Counted from the first letter of the stretch, positions 1 through 8,389 are shown. The stretch: DNA of 64,000 nucleotides from LMUY01 sp965199095 (GCA_965199095.1 CBDAQM010000001.1:106615-170614); one strand, 5' to 3'. Notes: generated by a model not told the origin, from the sequence alone. A program made the numbers and translations.

Positions 1-138
1 TCAGGTGTTTTCCGTCAGGCCACCTTCAGCCCAAAACAGGTGAAAGACGCCCAAAAGCCCGGGCCGCCTGGAGAAACAAGCCAGCGGGTTCCGGGTTTGT
101 CCCCTTAACTGTCAAATCCGGGCGTTTCGTTAGAAGCT

Positions 139-1359
139 ATGGGGGCGGCCGGGAAGGAGGCACCATCCGGCTTCACGTCACCAATGATGGAGCGCCTGAT
201 GACACAGCCGAATGACCTCAGCAGATCCCTAGCGCCGTTTGTTCAGGATAGGACGCTGGTAGCCGTCATCGAGTTGAGCCTGTCGAGTTGGCTGGTTGCT
301 GGTGTCGTCCCTGGCGTCGAACGCCAGCCGCTGAAGAAGCTTGAGCCGGACGAAGCTGGATTGCTCCGGCTTTTGCAGCGCTGGCGGGATGAGGCGACCA
401 AGAGTGGCTGTATCATCGACCGCATCGCCGTCGCCTACGAAGCCGGGCGTGATGGTTTTTGGCTGGCACGATGGCTGCGGGGCCAAGGCATCGACGTACA
501 CGTCATCCACTCCTCCAGCGTGGCTGTCTCGCGCGAGCACCGGCGGGCAAAGACCGACCGGCTTGATACCGCGATGCTGCTGCGGGTGTTCATGGGCTGG
601 CTACGCGGCGAGCGGGGACATTGTGGGATGGTCGCTGTGCCGACGATCGAAGAGGAGGATGCCAAGCGTCCGCATCGGGAACGTAAGAACCTGGTCGGTG
701 AGCGGACCCGGATCATCAACCGCATGAAGGCGGCACTGGTGCGGCTGGGCATTCGCGGCTTCAAGCCGGAGCTGCGCCGGGCACCCAAGAAGCTGGACGG
801 GTTGTGCACTCCCGAAGGCATACCGATCCCGCCAAATACGCTCGAGGAAATCCGGCGCGACCTGGCGCGGCTGGCAATGGTGCGCGAGCAGATCGACTTG
901 ATCGAACAGGGCCGGTTGGTCCGCATCGAACAGGCTCCGCAAACTGGGCCGAATGCCATGGTGCGCCTATTGGCCAGCATCGTGGGCGTGGGCGTGGAGA
1001 CCGCGGACATGCTCGTCCAGGAGGTCCTGTCCCGCAACCTGCGCGACCGCAGGGCCGTGGCACGATACGCGGGCCTGACCGGGTCGCCGGATGAAAGTGG
1101 CTCCAAGCGGCGGGAGAAGGGCTTGGCCAAGGCTGGCAATGCCAGGGTTCGTCGTGGGCTGGTTCAGCTCGCCTGGCGGTTCCTGCTGTTCCAGAAGGAC
1201 AGCGCTCTCGCCCAATGGTATCGCACCCGCACTGCGGTGCAGGGCGTGCGCAAAACGGTCCTGATCGTCGCCCTCGCCCGCAAACTGCTCATCGCCTTGT
1301 GGCGGATGGTCACAACCGGCGAGATTCCGCACGGCGTCGTGGTGCGGGCCGCGGCGTGA
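139..1359 (+). CDS. IS110-family transposase (DEDD recombinase)
   Basis: Transposase/recombinase of the IS110 family, cutting and joining DNA under RNA guidance. The N-terminal DEDD (RuvC-like) domain shows VAVIELSLSSW, YEAGRDGFWLARWL and the strongly conserved EHRRAKTDRLD; the first acidic residue is Glu (VIELS). The C-terminal Transposase_20 domain shows LLASIVGVG, RYAGLTGSPDESG and AGNARVRRGL with the Ser region expected for this family. Length (406 codons from the longest start) is near family size. The first ATG may not be used: an ATG at 199 has GGAG six bases upstream and fits homolog starts better. The reading frame is intact, so the element may be active. Confidence 0.93.
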   Translation: MGAAGKEAPSGFTSPMMERLMTQPNDLSRSLAPFVQDRTLVAVIELSLSSWLVAGVVPGVERQPLKKLEPDEAGLLRLLQRWRDEATKSGCIIDRIAVAYEAGRDGFWLARWLRGQGIDVHVIHSSSVAVSREHRRAKTDRLDTAMLLRVFMGWLRGERGHCGMVAVPTIEEEDAKRPHRERKNLVGERTRIINRMKAALVRLGIRGFKPELRRAPKKLDGLCTPEGIPIPPNTLEEIRRDLARLAMVREQIDLIEQGRLVRIEQAPQTGPNAMVRLLASIVGVGVETADMLVQEVLSRNLRDRRAVARYAGLTGSPDESGSKRREKGLAKAGNARVRRGLVQLAWRFLLFQKDSALAQWYRTRTAVQGVRKTVLIVALARKLLIALWRMVTTGEIPHGVVVRAAA

Positions 1360-1393
1360 CGGAGAAGGAGCAAAGCAACCGGCTTACCAGTTT

Positions 1394-1469
1394 CAGCGCC
1401 AGCACCACCCTGGCTGGACGCTGATGACGATCCGAGGTGGCGGTGACCCGAGCCGGAACACGGTCATCG
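1394..1469 (+). ncRNA. Candidate IS110 bridge/seek RNA (structured 3' end)
   Basis: Directly behind the transposase stop are two strong hairpins: CAGCG-CCAGC pairing with GCTGG-a-CGCTG (1394-1423, 9-nt loop) and CGGTGACC pairing with GGTCATCG (1441-1469, one G-U, 13-nt loop). The second loop contains CGAGCCG (1449-1455), and the same seven bases recur at 1468-1474 next to the putative right end. Two more small hairpins follow at 1539-1555 and 1575-1589. IS1111-type IS110 relatives carry their guide RNA in the 3' noncoding end. Function is inference from structure and location. Confidence 0.35.
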
Positions 1470-1727
1470 AGCCGTTCGTTAGAATGGGCCCGCTGCCTCG
1501 GAGCCTCGCTGCTGAAGCGCATGGCTGCTTCATGGTCAGGACCTCGAACGGGTCCAACCGAATACAAGGTTGCGGCGCGAGATTCGCGCGCACTGGCGGG
1601 CTCCCCTCGGACCGTTTGCCTACCTCGCGGCTGGTTGACAGGAAAAGTTTGTCACCATCCGGCCAAGCCTACTGCAATGCGTCACGTGACGCATTCATGG
1701 CTCCAAAATGCTCGGAGGCTTGAGAGA

Positions 1728-2045
1728 ATGAAGCCTGGACCAAAACCACTGCATGGCACGACAATGACCCATGCGGAGAGGCAAGCCCGCTACCGCGCCA
1801 GTCATGCCAAGGGCACATCAAAAGTGAGCTATCGCAAGCCGGCCGATCGTCGGAGCCGACCGCAGCGCTGGCATGATGCTGTTGCTGAATTGATCGACCT
1901 GCAAAGCGAGTATCAAACATGGCTTGATGCCCTTCCGGCGAACCTGGTGAACAGCGCCACAGCTGATGCGCTGCAGATGATCTGCGACCTGGACATTTTG
2001 GAACTAGCAAACGTAGAGCCGCCCCGCGGTTTTGGACGCGACTAA
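1728..2045 (+). CDS. Small conserved-looking hypothetical protein (105 aa)
   Basis: The start ATG at 1728 has GGAGG nine bases upstream (1714-1718), a better start than the longer open frame from 1437. The product begins MKPGPKPLHGTTMTHAERQA, has a basic Arg/Ser-rich middle and an acidic, helical second half ending EPPRGFGRD. It resembles small proteins I associate with insertion-sequence neighbourhoods in Acetobacteraceae, but no enzymatic motif or named domain is visible, so no function is given. It lies between an IS110 element and a broken recombinase, consistent with a mobile-DNA passenger. Confidence 0.6.
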   Translation: MKPGPKPLHGTTMTHAERQARYRASHAKGTSKVSYRKPADRRSRPQRWHDAVAELIDLQSEYQTWLDALPANLVNSATADALQMICDLDILELANVEPPRGFGRD

Positions 2046-2090
2046 TTCAGCTTGACAGATAAAACCCCATACAAGTTCTGGCCACCATGT

Positions 2091-3153
2091 TCAGAGGTCG
2101 AGCAGGCGGGCCGGGTTGTCCCCCGTGATGCGCGCCCGCTTGCGGTAGCCGCGCATCGTCGACAGGTCGCCATGGCGCGTGTGCGCCGCCACCTGCTCGT
2201 CGGGTGCGCCGGCGAGGTACGCCTCGGTGATCAAGCCCGCGCGCAATCCGTGCGGCGAAAGGCGCTCACTCGCGTGCACCGTCAGCTTGGCAAGCTTGGC
2301 CCGGCTCAGCAGGATGTGGCGCACGCCCGCACCGGTCAGTCGCTCCTTCACGGTCCCGTGCGCCGTGACGCTGCGGAACACCGGCCCGCGCCGGATCTTC
2401 GCGCGTCGCAACCAAGCCTCCAGCGCGCGCACCGGGCAGGTTTTGCTGGCAGCTTTGTCGGCGCCGCGCATGCGCGGCAGTGTGACGTCCGCCCCCTTGC
2501 CAGCCTGGTCGCCCTTGCTGCGGGGGAGGTGGACCACCACGCAATCCGCCTTGAAGCGGAGGTGGTGCACGTCGATGGCCACCAGCTCCGAGCGGCGAAA
2601 GGCGCCGGCGAAGCCGACGAGGAACAGCGCGCGGTCTCGCAGCCCGGCGAGGTCCTGGGCGCAGCTGGCGATCAGGCGCTTGACCTCGACCGAGGTCAGC
2701 GCCGCCGACGGCCGGACCGGCTTGCCGTGGGCACGGCCGATGCCGGCCAGGGTCTCGCGGATCGCCGGATGGGCGCCCGACCAGGTCAGGCCGCGCCGTC
2801 GATGGTGGTAGGCGATGGCGGCCAGGCGTCCACGCAAGGCGCTCTTGCCAATCGTCCCGGCAAGGCTGGCGATGTAGGCGGCGACCAGCACGGGGGTGGG
2901 TTGGCAGAGCATTGGCATCAGCCCCCTGCTCTCGGCACCAGGTGGTGAAGACGTCCCAGTCCCTGATGTAAGCCGCGCGCGTGGCTGGCGCGATTGCGTC
3001 GGCGGCGTAGTCCGCGGCAGCAGAGACGGCCTCCCCGAGCTTGCCTTCCAGCAGGCCGCGAAGCTCGTCCGACAACGGATGTGAGCGCGCCAGCCGCGCC
3101 ACCACGGTCAAGGCGCGGCCGACATTGGGTGCAGACTCCGGTGAAACTGCCAT
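2091..3153 (-). pseudogene. Tyrosine recombinase/integrase, frameshifted
   Basis: Site-specific tyrosine recombinase. The N-terminal SAM-like core-binding part (from 3153, MAVSPESAPN, through AYIRDWDVFTTWCREQGAD) and the catalytic part (down to 2091) lie in different frames. The catalytic part keeps the full set of active residues: Arg in FRRSEL, Lys in RSKGD, HGLR, the second His in TRHGD and Tyr in MRGY. The break maps to a run of five G (2892-2896, plus strand); removing one G restores CCA-ACC-CAC-CCC-GTG-CTG and joins the two frames cleanly. It is therefore either a recent single-base inactivation or a sequencing error in a homopolymer. No attachment site was recognised beside it. Confidence 0.82.
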
Positions 3154-3276
3154 CTGCGATCTGGCGGTAGAACCTCACCAGGGCTGTCGGGAGCGGTCGG
3201 TTCAGACACTGACTACGTCTCCTCCCGATTGCCCAAAAACCTTCCCGGTCGCCCTTCCCTGTCCTATGATCCGGAC

Positions 3277-3534
3277 ATGGACAGCGTGACCCTTCCTCCG
3301 GACCTGGAGCAGTTTGCGACCGAGGCCGTCGCTACAGGACGATTCCGGGACGTGAGTGAGGTCGTGGCAGCCGGGATCGGCTTGCTGCGCCGACAGGATG
3401 CTGCGCGAGCCGAGTTGCTCGCTTCGGTCATCGCGGCCGAGCAAGAAGGGGACCGACTCGGCTATCTGCCGCTCGAGGCTGTCGAGCGGGAGATGGAAGA
3501 CTTGATCACCCGCGCGGCTCGCCGGAGCGCTTGA
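3277..3534 (+). CDS. parD: ParD-family antitoxin
   Basis: Antitoxin of a type II ParDE module. The product (85 aa from ATG 3277) starts MDSVTLPPDLEQF with a ribbon-helix-helix-like N-terminus, then GRFRDVSEVVAAGIGLL, the ParD/CC2985-type DNA-binding signature, and a C-terminal helix expected to wrap the toxin. A longer frame from 3229 exists but lacks ParD character before the Met. The stop codon TGA (3532-3534) overlaps the TTG start of the downstream toxin. ParD proteins neutralise ParE and autorepress the operon; that role is inferred from family membership. Confidence 0.85.
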   Translation: MDSVTLPPDLEQFATEAVATGRFRDVSEVVAAGIGLLRRQDAARAELLASVIAAEQEGDRLGYLPLEAVEREMEDLITRAARRSA

Positions 3535-3863
3535 CCCCGGATTTCTTTGGGCCAGTTGCGCGCGACGACTTGGCCCAGGCACTCGCGTGGATCGCGCGCG
3601 ACAATGAGGTCGCGGCCCGGGCCATGCTGCAGGCGACATTACAGAGCGCGCGTCGCATCGTTGAACGTCCGATGCTGGGCCGAGTCCGACCCGAGCTGTT
3701 GCCTCCGCCCTATCGGTTCTGGCGAGTTGCCGCCTTCCCATACCTGATGGTCTACAACGCTGAACGCCACCCGCCGGTCGTGCTGCGCGTGTTGCACATG
3801 GCGCGCGACCTGGCACCGCTACTGACGGGTATCCCTGACCAGGAGGACGGCTCGGCAGACTAG
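3531..3863 (+). CDS. parE: ParE-family toxin (RelE/ParE fold)
   Basis: Toxin partner of the upstream antitoxin; ParE toxins typically poison DNA gyrase. The 110-aa product shows DDLAQALAWIARDNEVAAR, then RRIVERPMLGRVRPEL, FPYLMVYNAE and VLRVLHMARD, the usual order of the RelE/ParE strand-helix pattern ending in the H-x-x-R-D segment. The start is a TTG in TTGA, overlapping the parD stop by four bases, so translation should be coupled and the toxin kept below the antitoxin. The pair sits among integrase and IS debris, typical for accessory stabilisation modules. Confidence 0.85.
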   Translation: MTPDFFGPVARDDLAQALAWIARDNEVAARAMLQATLQSARRIVERPMLGRVRPELLPPPYRFWRVAAFPYLMVYNAERHPPVVLRVLHMARDLAPLLTGIPDQEDGSAD

Positions 3864-3930
3864 CCTTTGCGCCTGTCACGCATCCGGCCGGGAAGTTGGC
3901 TGACAACGCCTCCGCAGCAAAGGCGCCGCG

Positions 3931-4080
3931 GAGTAAGAGGGGCAAAAGTCTGGGTAACTCCGGAGGGGTGCCGGAACGTTCCGCCTTCGGCGCGACAAAA
4001 AACGCCGTAAAACCGCGACTTTGGACCGGAGCATGGAGAAATGCTGCACTTTCTTACTCACACTTTTGCCCCTCTTACTC
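3931..4080. repeat. MITE-like element with 19-bp perfect inverted ends
   Basis: GAGTAAGAGGGGCAAAAGT at 3931-3949 is repeated exactly in reverse complement at 4062-4080, and the match continues imperfectly inward (CTGGGTAAC against GTGAGTAAG). The 150-bp unit has no gene; its centre holds GGAACGTTCC, a small palindrome. Perfect long termini around a short noncoding core is the form of a miniature inverted-repeat transposable element. No obvious target duplication flanks it. I do not know the parent transposase family. Confidence 0.5.
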
Positions 4081-4089
4081 GAACAAGCC

Positions 4090-4188
4090 CTAAGCCTTTG
4101 TTCTGCGCGGCAGCTTTGTCGGCGTGCCGATGCGCTTATTTGCCGACGCTGCCTTAGCGAGATCGAGACCAATCGAGACAACGGACAT
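4090..4188 (-). pseudogene. IS110-family transposase, 5' fragment
   Basis: Reading down from an ATG at 4188 the product is MSVVSIGLDLAKAA followed by unrelated residues and a stop at 4090. The sequence MxVVxIGLDLAK is the typical N-terminus of IS110/IS1111 transposases (first catalytic Asp in GLD). Only about 14 residues are recognisable, so this is a scrap of a second IS110 insertion beside the MITE-like repeat. The rest of 3864-4451 holds no gene I can support. Confidence 0.5.
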
Positions 4189-4451
4189 GACGGCGCTCTC
4201 CTGGCAGATGGTTGAGGCTGGAGTTTGCCAGATCTGGGATCGACCGGGGCGGTCCATACCATCAAGCGGGCCGTGCAGCGCCGCTACATGAGCCTTGAGA
4301 CGCTCGCTCGCCGTCAGCGATGACCCTGCCATCAGCCTGTCCGCCGTGGCCGCCTGATACCGGCGCCCACCTTACTCGAGACTGCCGCGGTCAACGCTGC
4401 TACACCACGCGGTGGGACACGACCGCTACAGCTCGCCAATCCAAACGGCTG

Positions 4452-5606
4452 CTAACGCTGCGCCTCTTTGACCATGTTACGAGCAATCAGGATCTGCTGG
4501 ATTTGGGTCGTGCCCTCAAACAGGCGGAAGAGCCGAACATCGCGGAAAAACCGCTCAATGGCATAGTCGCTGATATAGCCGGCGCCCCCATGAATTTGCA
4601 CGCACCGGTCTGCGACCCGGCCGCACATCTCGGTCGCGAACATCTTGGAGCACGAGGCCTCCGTCGTGATATTCGTTGCTTCGTCACGTTTGCGTGCTGC
4701 GTCGAGCACCATGCAGCGTGCCGCATAGATTTCCGCTTTGCTGTCCGCGAGCATCGCCTGGATGAGTTGGAACTCGGCGATGGCCTTTCCGAACTGCTTG
4801 CGGTCTATCGCGTAGTGGAGCGCATCGCTCAACATCCGTTCGGCCGCTCCAACGCTGAGCGCCGCGATGTGCAGCCGTCCCTTATCCAGGACCCGCATAG
4901 CCGTCTTGAATCCGACCCCCTCCTCGTTCCCGATGAGCTGTTCGGTCGGGACGCGCACATTGTCGAAGATGACGTCGCAGGTGTGCGCGCCTTTCTGCCC
5001 CATTTTCTTGTCGCGCTTGCCCAGGGACACTCCGGGGGTGTCTCGCTCCACGATGAAAGCGCTGATCCCCCCAGCGCCCTTGATCGCCGGGTTGGTTCGC
5101 GCCATCACCGTGAAGATCCCTGCGTGCGGCGCGTTGGTGATATAGCGCTTGGTGCCGTTGATGACGTAGTGATTGCCATCCATCACAGCCTGCGTCTTCA
5201 ACGAGCCGGCGTCCGACCCAGCTTCAGGTTCGGTCAGGCAGAACGAGCCGATCAGTTCTCCGCTTGCCAGCCTCGGCAGGTACTTCGCCTTCTGTCCTTC
5301 CGTCCCGTCGAGCAGGATGCCGATGGAGCCGATGCCGTTATTGGTCCCAATATAGGAGCGGAAGGCAGGTGAGGTGCGTCCTAACTCGAACGCGATGCTG
5401 ACCTCCTCCTCCATCGTCACGCCGAGGCCGCCGTATTCCTCCGGGATGGTCAACCCGAACAAGCCGAGTTCGCGCATCATCGCAATGATGTCGTCGGGTA
5501 TCTCGTCGGTTTCCGCAACCTCGTGCTCGCGCGGGATCAATGCGTCATTTACGAACCGGTGGATCGAGGTCAAGATACCATCCAAGGTCTCGATGTCGCG
5601 AATCAT
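4452..5606 (-). CDS. Acyl-CoA dehydrogenase
   Basis: FAD-dependent acyl-CoA dehydrogenase, introducing an alpha-beta double bond into a CoA thioester. The 384-aa length is standard. The N-terminal helical domain has GLFGLTIPEEYGGLG; the middle domain has SFCLTEPEAGSDAGSLKT (FAD/substrate site) and NGTKRYITNA; the C-terminal domain has DRKQFGKAIAEFQLIQ, QIHGGAGYISDYAIERFFRD and LFEGTTQIQ, where Glu of FEGT (residue 364) is the usual catalytic base of short-chain members. The ATG at 5606 has GGGGAG six bases upstream. It is last in an operon with the SDR and amidohydrolase, 75 bp after the SDR stop. Substrate unknown; context suggests a short branched acyl-CoA. Confidence 0.93.
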   Translation of the reverse strand: MIRDIETLDGILTSIHRFVNDALIPREHEVAETDEIPDDIIAMMRELGLFGLTIPEEYGGLGVTMEEEVSIAFELGRTSPAFRSYIGTNNGIGSIGILLDGTEGQKAKYLPRLASGELIGSFCLTEPEAGSDAGSLKTQAVMDGNHYVINGTKRYITNAPHAGIFTVMARTNPAIKGAGGISAFIVERDTPGVSLGKRDKKMGQKGAHTCDVIFDNVRVPTEQLIGNEEGVGFKTAMRVLDKGRLHIAALSVGAAERMLSDALHYAIDRKQFGKAIAEFQLIQAMLADSKAEIYAARCMVLDAARKRDEATNITTEASCSKMFATEMCGRVADRCVQIHGGAGYISDYAIERFFRDVRLFRLFEGTTQIQQILIARNMVKEAQR

Positions 5607-5681
5607 TTAGACTCCCCTGATGTCTGGAACAAATACTGCAAAAAACTTCGGCTTGCATCGCTCGCGGATGACCGGTTCAGA

Positions 5682-6386
5682 TCAACCCGCTCCAGCGTTC
5701 CCAATCGTAAGCCCACCGCAAACATATAGCACCTGACCGGTGACAAACCCACTTCGCGCATCCAGAAAGAATGAGACGGCTTGCGCCACGTCCTCTGGCT
5801 CTCCCATACGCCGGACCGGAATGGCGTCGACAATGGCCCGGGTCCGAGGGCTGTTGTGAGGGTTGTCGCGGTTGAAGAGGGCAGTGCGGATGGGGCCCGG
5901 CCCGACGGCATTGGCGGTGATGCCATGGGCCGCCAACTCTAGCGCCCACACCTTCGCCATGCCTTGAAGCCCGGCTTTCGTCGCCGCGTAAACCGTACGC
6001 AATTCTTTGCCGATCGCAGCCCGCGAGGACAAATTCACGACCCGGCCAAAATCGGCATGCTTCATGCCCGGCAAAAGAGCCTGCAAGCATTGCAGCGCAC
6101 ACCGCAAATTGAGTGACACGACGGCATCGAGGTCAGTCAAGCTCTGCTCCTCGACCGGACCGGGCCGAACCATGCCGACGTTGTTCACCAGCCGCGTGAT
6201 CGGGCCATCGCGTAGTGCCTGCTCAAGCGCTTGCGTGGTCTGCGAAGGGTCTAAGAGGTCGGCCTTGATCACACCGTCGCCCTCCCGATCGATCACCACC
6301 GGTTGGTAGCCGTCTGCACGGCATCGTTCGACGATGGCAAGCCCGATCCCGGCGGCACCGCCCGTCACAAGAACGCGTTCCCTCAT
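5682..6386 (-). CDS. Short-chain dehydrogenase/reductase (SDR)
   Basis: NAD(P)-dependent SDR of classical size (234 aa from ATG 6386). It shows the cofactor glycine motif TGGAAGIG near the start, NNVG in place of NNAG, the catalytic Ser in NLSSRAAIG and YAATK, and the C-terminal GEPEDVAQAVSFFLD...GFVTGQVLYVCGG typical of FabG-like enzymes. The start is set by a four-base ATGA overlap with the stop of the upstream amidohydrolase gene (6383-6386), so a longer frame to 6554 is rejected. It probably oxidises or reduces an alcohol/ketone intermediate of the same pathway; the exact substrate is not evident. Confidence 0.9.
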   Translation of the reverse strand: MRERVLVTGGAAGIGLAIVERCRADGYQPVVIDREGDGVIKADLLDPSQTTQALEQALRDGPITRLVNNVGMVRPGPVEEQSLTDLDAVVSLNLRCALQCLQALLPGMKHADFGRVVNLSSRAAIGKELRTVYAATKAGLQGMAKVWALELAAHGITANAVGPGPIRTALFNRDNPHNSPRTRAIVDAIPVRRMGEPEDVAQAVSFFLDARSGFVTGQVLYVCGGLTIGNAGAG

Positions 6387-7468
6387 GCGATGCTCACCAT
6401 GTGCTGCAGACCGTAAACGCGCGCCGCGGTTCCTGCCAGGAGTGCGACGCGCTCTGATCCCGACGCAGACCGGCACAGGCGTTTGAACGCGTTCCAAAGC
6501 GACGCGTAGGACACGCCCAATTTCTCGACCGGATAGTTGCTCTCGAACATGCATCGCTCGGCGCCGAAGGCTTCGATACAGGGTTCAAACCAACGGCGCC
6601 AAACCGTCGCCAGCAGCTCGGAGGATGCTGGCCAGTCAGCGTGAAGGTAGTCGAAATCCGTCGTTCGGTTCAGGATACCACCAAGTTTGCAAATCACGTT
6701 TGGGCATTGCGCGACCTGCTTTATCCCGCTCCGCCAGGTGGCGTAATGCTCCGCCGGGTTGTCCAGATAAGGCCCGTAGCCAAGTGGGCCGCCGCAATGG
6801 TTCAGCACAATCGTCAATCCCGGATGCGCCCGAGCCGTTTGAATGACTTCCTGCAATTGCGGAAAAAACACAAAGCTATCGAGAACAAGGTTCATTTCGT
6901 CCAGGACCGCGATGGCATCCTGGACCGCTGGCTCCACCAGCATGCCGGGACGGACAGCGATTTTGCCATTTCTGATCCGGTCGCTCGGATCCCAATTGGA
7001 TTGAAACCGAACGCCCCGGAAACGGCCGTTGGCCACCCGGACATGGGCTTCGAGCACTTCGCGCACGGACCTGCCTAGGGTTAGATCGGCATAGCCGAAC
7101 ATCGCCGCAGCAATGCGGGTGGGGCCGTGCAAGCCGGAGTCGCTTTGCGCGCCCTGTCCGACAACGAACTCGGTTTCTCCCACCGGCCGCAAAGGCATCG
7201 GCCCGAAGCTCCGATACATCGAGCTACAGTCGGCGAAGACGGTCGCCAGCACCTTGTGCCCGGACCCGATATCGGCCGCGAACTCGGGCACCAGGTAGTG
7301 ATAACCCGGCCGGACCCATAGATGGTGATGCGGATCGATGATCGGGAGTTCTGGGTCCAGGATCGCTTCAGGCTCCTCGACAGCAAGCCACTGCTCGTTA
7401 GGAGGCAGCAATTCGCCGAACTCTGACGGGATCACGACGCCGTCACGCCTGAACACCGGTCCCGGCAT
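6383..7468 (-). CDS. Metal-dependent amidohydrolase (amidohydrolase_2 family)
   Basis: TIM-barrel metal-dependent hydrolase of the family that includes lactonases and decarboxylases such as ACMSD and 4-oxalomesaconate hydratase relatives. Visible are the metal-binding IIDPHHHLW (residues about 42-50), strand-end motifs RFRGVRFQSNWD, VLNHCGGPLG and CKLGGI, and the C-terminal CMFESNYPVEK (the position of the conserved Asp in many relatives is E/N here). The ATG at 7468 has a strong GGAGGAG. It is first in the operon with the SDR and acyl-CoA dehydrogenase and diverges from the GntR regulator. It may open a lactone/ring or decarboxylate an acid; this is inference. Confidence 0.87.
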   Translation of the reverse strand: MPGPVFRRDGVVIPSEFGELLPPNEQWLAVEEPEAILDPELPIIDPHHHLWVRPGYHYLVPEFAADIGSGHKVLATVFADCSSMYRSFGPMPLRPVGETEFVVGQGAQSDSGLHGPTRIAAAMFGYADLTLGRSVREVLEAHVRVANGRFRGVRFQSNWDPSDRIRNGKIAVRPGMLVEPAVQDAIAVLDEMNLVLDSFVFFPQLQEVIQTARAHPGLTIVLNHCGGPLGYGPYLDNPAEHYATWRSGIKQVAQCPNVICKLGGILNRTTDFDYLHADWPASSELLATVWRRWFEPCIEAFGAERCMFESNYPVEKLGVSYASLWNAFKRLCRSASGSERVALLAGTAARVYGLQHMVSIA

Positions 7469-7552
7469 CGTTGCTCCTCCCGCAAGTGGGCTGCCGGCTT
7501 GCCGCCTTGCAAGCTGAGGGACACAGCGCCTTGTTTCAGTGCAAACCTAGAC

Positions 7553-7583
7553 TTGCTACCGTCGCGGTCAACCTGTTATACCC
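7553..7583 (-). promoter_or_regulatory. Divergent promoter with shared regulon box
   Basis: On the minus strand, toward the amidohydrolase gene, the sequence reads GGGTATAACAGGTTGACC (7566-7583). This matches the boxes before the LeuC-like gene, the lyase gene and the MFS gene at 14610. On the plus strand TTGCTA (7553-7558) and TATACC (7577-7582) are spaced like a sigma70-type promoter for the GntR gene, five bases upstream of its likely TTG start. The regulator could thus occlude both promoters and control itself. Confidence 0.5.
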
Positions 7584-7586
7584 CGT

Positions 7587-8384
7587 TTGGGAGATCGTTC
7601 TTTGAGCCTTGTCGTCCCACTCTACCGCAAGGTCCTGGACCAGATTCGATCTGACATCCGCGCAGGCATCTTACCGGTCGGCGCGACGCTGCCAAGCGAA
7701 CAGGAAATCGGCCGCCGATTTGCAGTGTCACGCATTACAGTGCGCCGGGCCTTGGCCGAGCTGGCGCAAGAAGGTCTGCTCGACCGCGGAGCGGGCCGGG
7801 TCGCGCGCGTGCTGGCTCCTCGCCTCGTGCAGGCAATTGCCAGTTTCGAAGACCCTTTTGCCGCTCTCCGGTTGATCCGGGGCACGACGGTAAAGCTGCT
7901 ATCGTTTGGCTGGCAGGTGGCCGAAGGCGCAATTGCGCAAGCGCTGGATCTCGAGGAAGGCGACCAAGTGCTATGTTTCGAGCGTCTCCGATCTCAGGGC
8001 GATAAGCCGGTCTATCATACTCGCGCGTTTCTTCCGGCCCGCGTGGGCGCGCTGATAAACAGAAAGTCGTTGGATCAAACGGCACTTCACGAACTACTCG
8101 CAACGGTCGGCATCCTTCCCGACAGCGTGCAACGGCATATGTCTGCCGCCCCCTGTCCAAAAGCACTCGCGGTGGCGCTACAACTCAAGACCGCAGCACC
8201 AACCTTCCGGATCGAGCGCATCACGCGGGACGCTCAGGGCTTGCCTTTGCATCTTCTGATTGGACATTGGCGGTGGGATAGCTTCAGCTTGCGGTTGGCT
8301 TCAAATGCAACGGTCGAAGGCGGCCTGCTCACGATTGATCCACCAGGCATGCCCGCCGGGGTGGTATCGACCAGCGTGGAATAA
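7587..8384 (+). CDS. GntR-family regulator, HutC subfamily
   Basis: Transcription factor with an N-terminal winged helix (PLYRKVLDQIRSDIRAG, LPSEQEIGRRFAVSRITVRRA, GLLDRGAGRVARV) and a C-terminal UTRA effector-binding domain (LEEGDQVLCFERLRSQGDKPV, ARVGALI, FRIERITRDAQGLPLHL). Size (about 260-265 aa) is usual. There is no ATG near the N-terminus; TTG at 7587 or TTG at 7602 are the possible starts. It is divergent from the amidohydrolase operon and convergent (6 bp) with the MFS gene, so it is the likely regulator of the dicarboxylate regulon, with a small carboxylate as effector. Binding to the shared box is inference. Confidence 0.9.
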   Translation: MGDRSLSLVVPLYRKVLDQIRSDIRAGILPVGATLPSEQEIGRRFAVSRITVRRALAELAQEGLLDRGAGRVARVLAPRLVQAIASFEDPFAALRLIRGTTVKLLSFGWQVAEGAIAQALDLEEGDQVLCFERLRSQGDKPVYHTRAFLPARVGALINRKSLDQTALHELLATVGILPDSVQRHMSAAPCPKALAVALQLKTAAPTFRIERITRDAQGLPLHLLIGHWRWDSFSLRLASNATVEGGLLTIDPPGMPAGVVSTSVE

Positions 8385-8389
8385 ACTGG

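Larger units (their letters stand above)
126..1484 (+). mobile_element. IS110-family insertion sequence (probable extent)
   Basis: The transposase gene is bracketed by a 10-bp direct repeat, TTCGTTAGAA, at 126-135 just before the gene and at 1475-1484, 116 bp after its stop. IS110 elements lack classical terminal inverted repeats and insert by a bridge-RNA-guided recombination that leaves short identical sequence at both junctions, so this repeat is a reasonable guess at the element borders. The left flank (1-125) shows nothing else I can name. Borders are inferred; the element itself is supported by its transposase. Confidence 0.5.

Noticed and set aside
2052..2948. 298-codon plus-strand frame over the recombinase
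   Set aside because: Shadow of the minus-strand recombinase gene, whose catalytic motifs are clear.
3931..4080. Inverted repeat as a transcription terminator
   Set aside because: The arms are separated by 112 bp, far too long for an intrinsic terminator loop.
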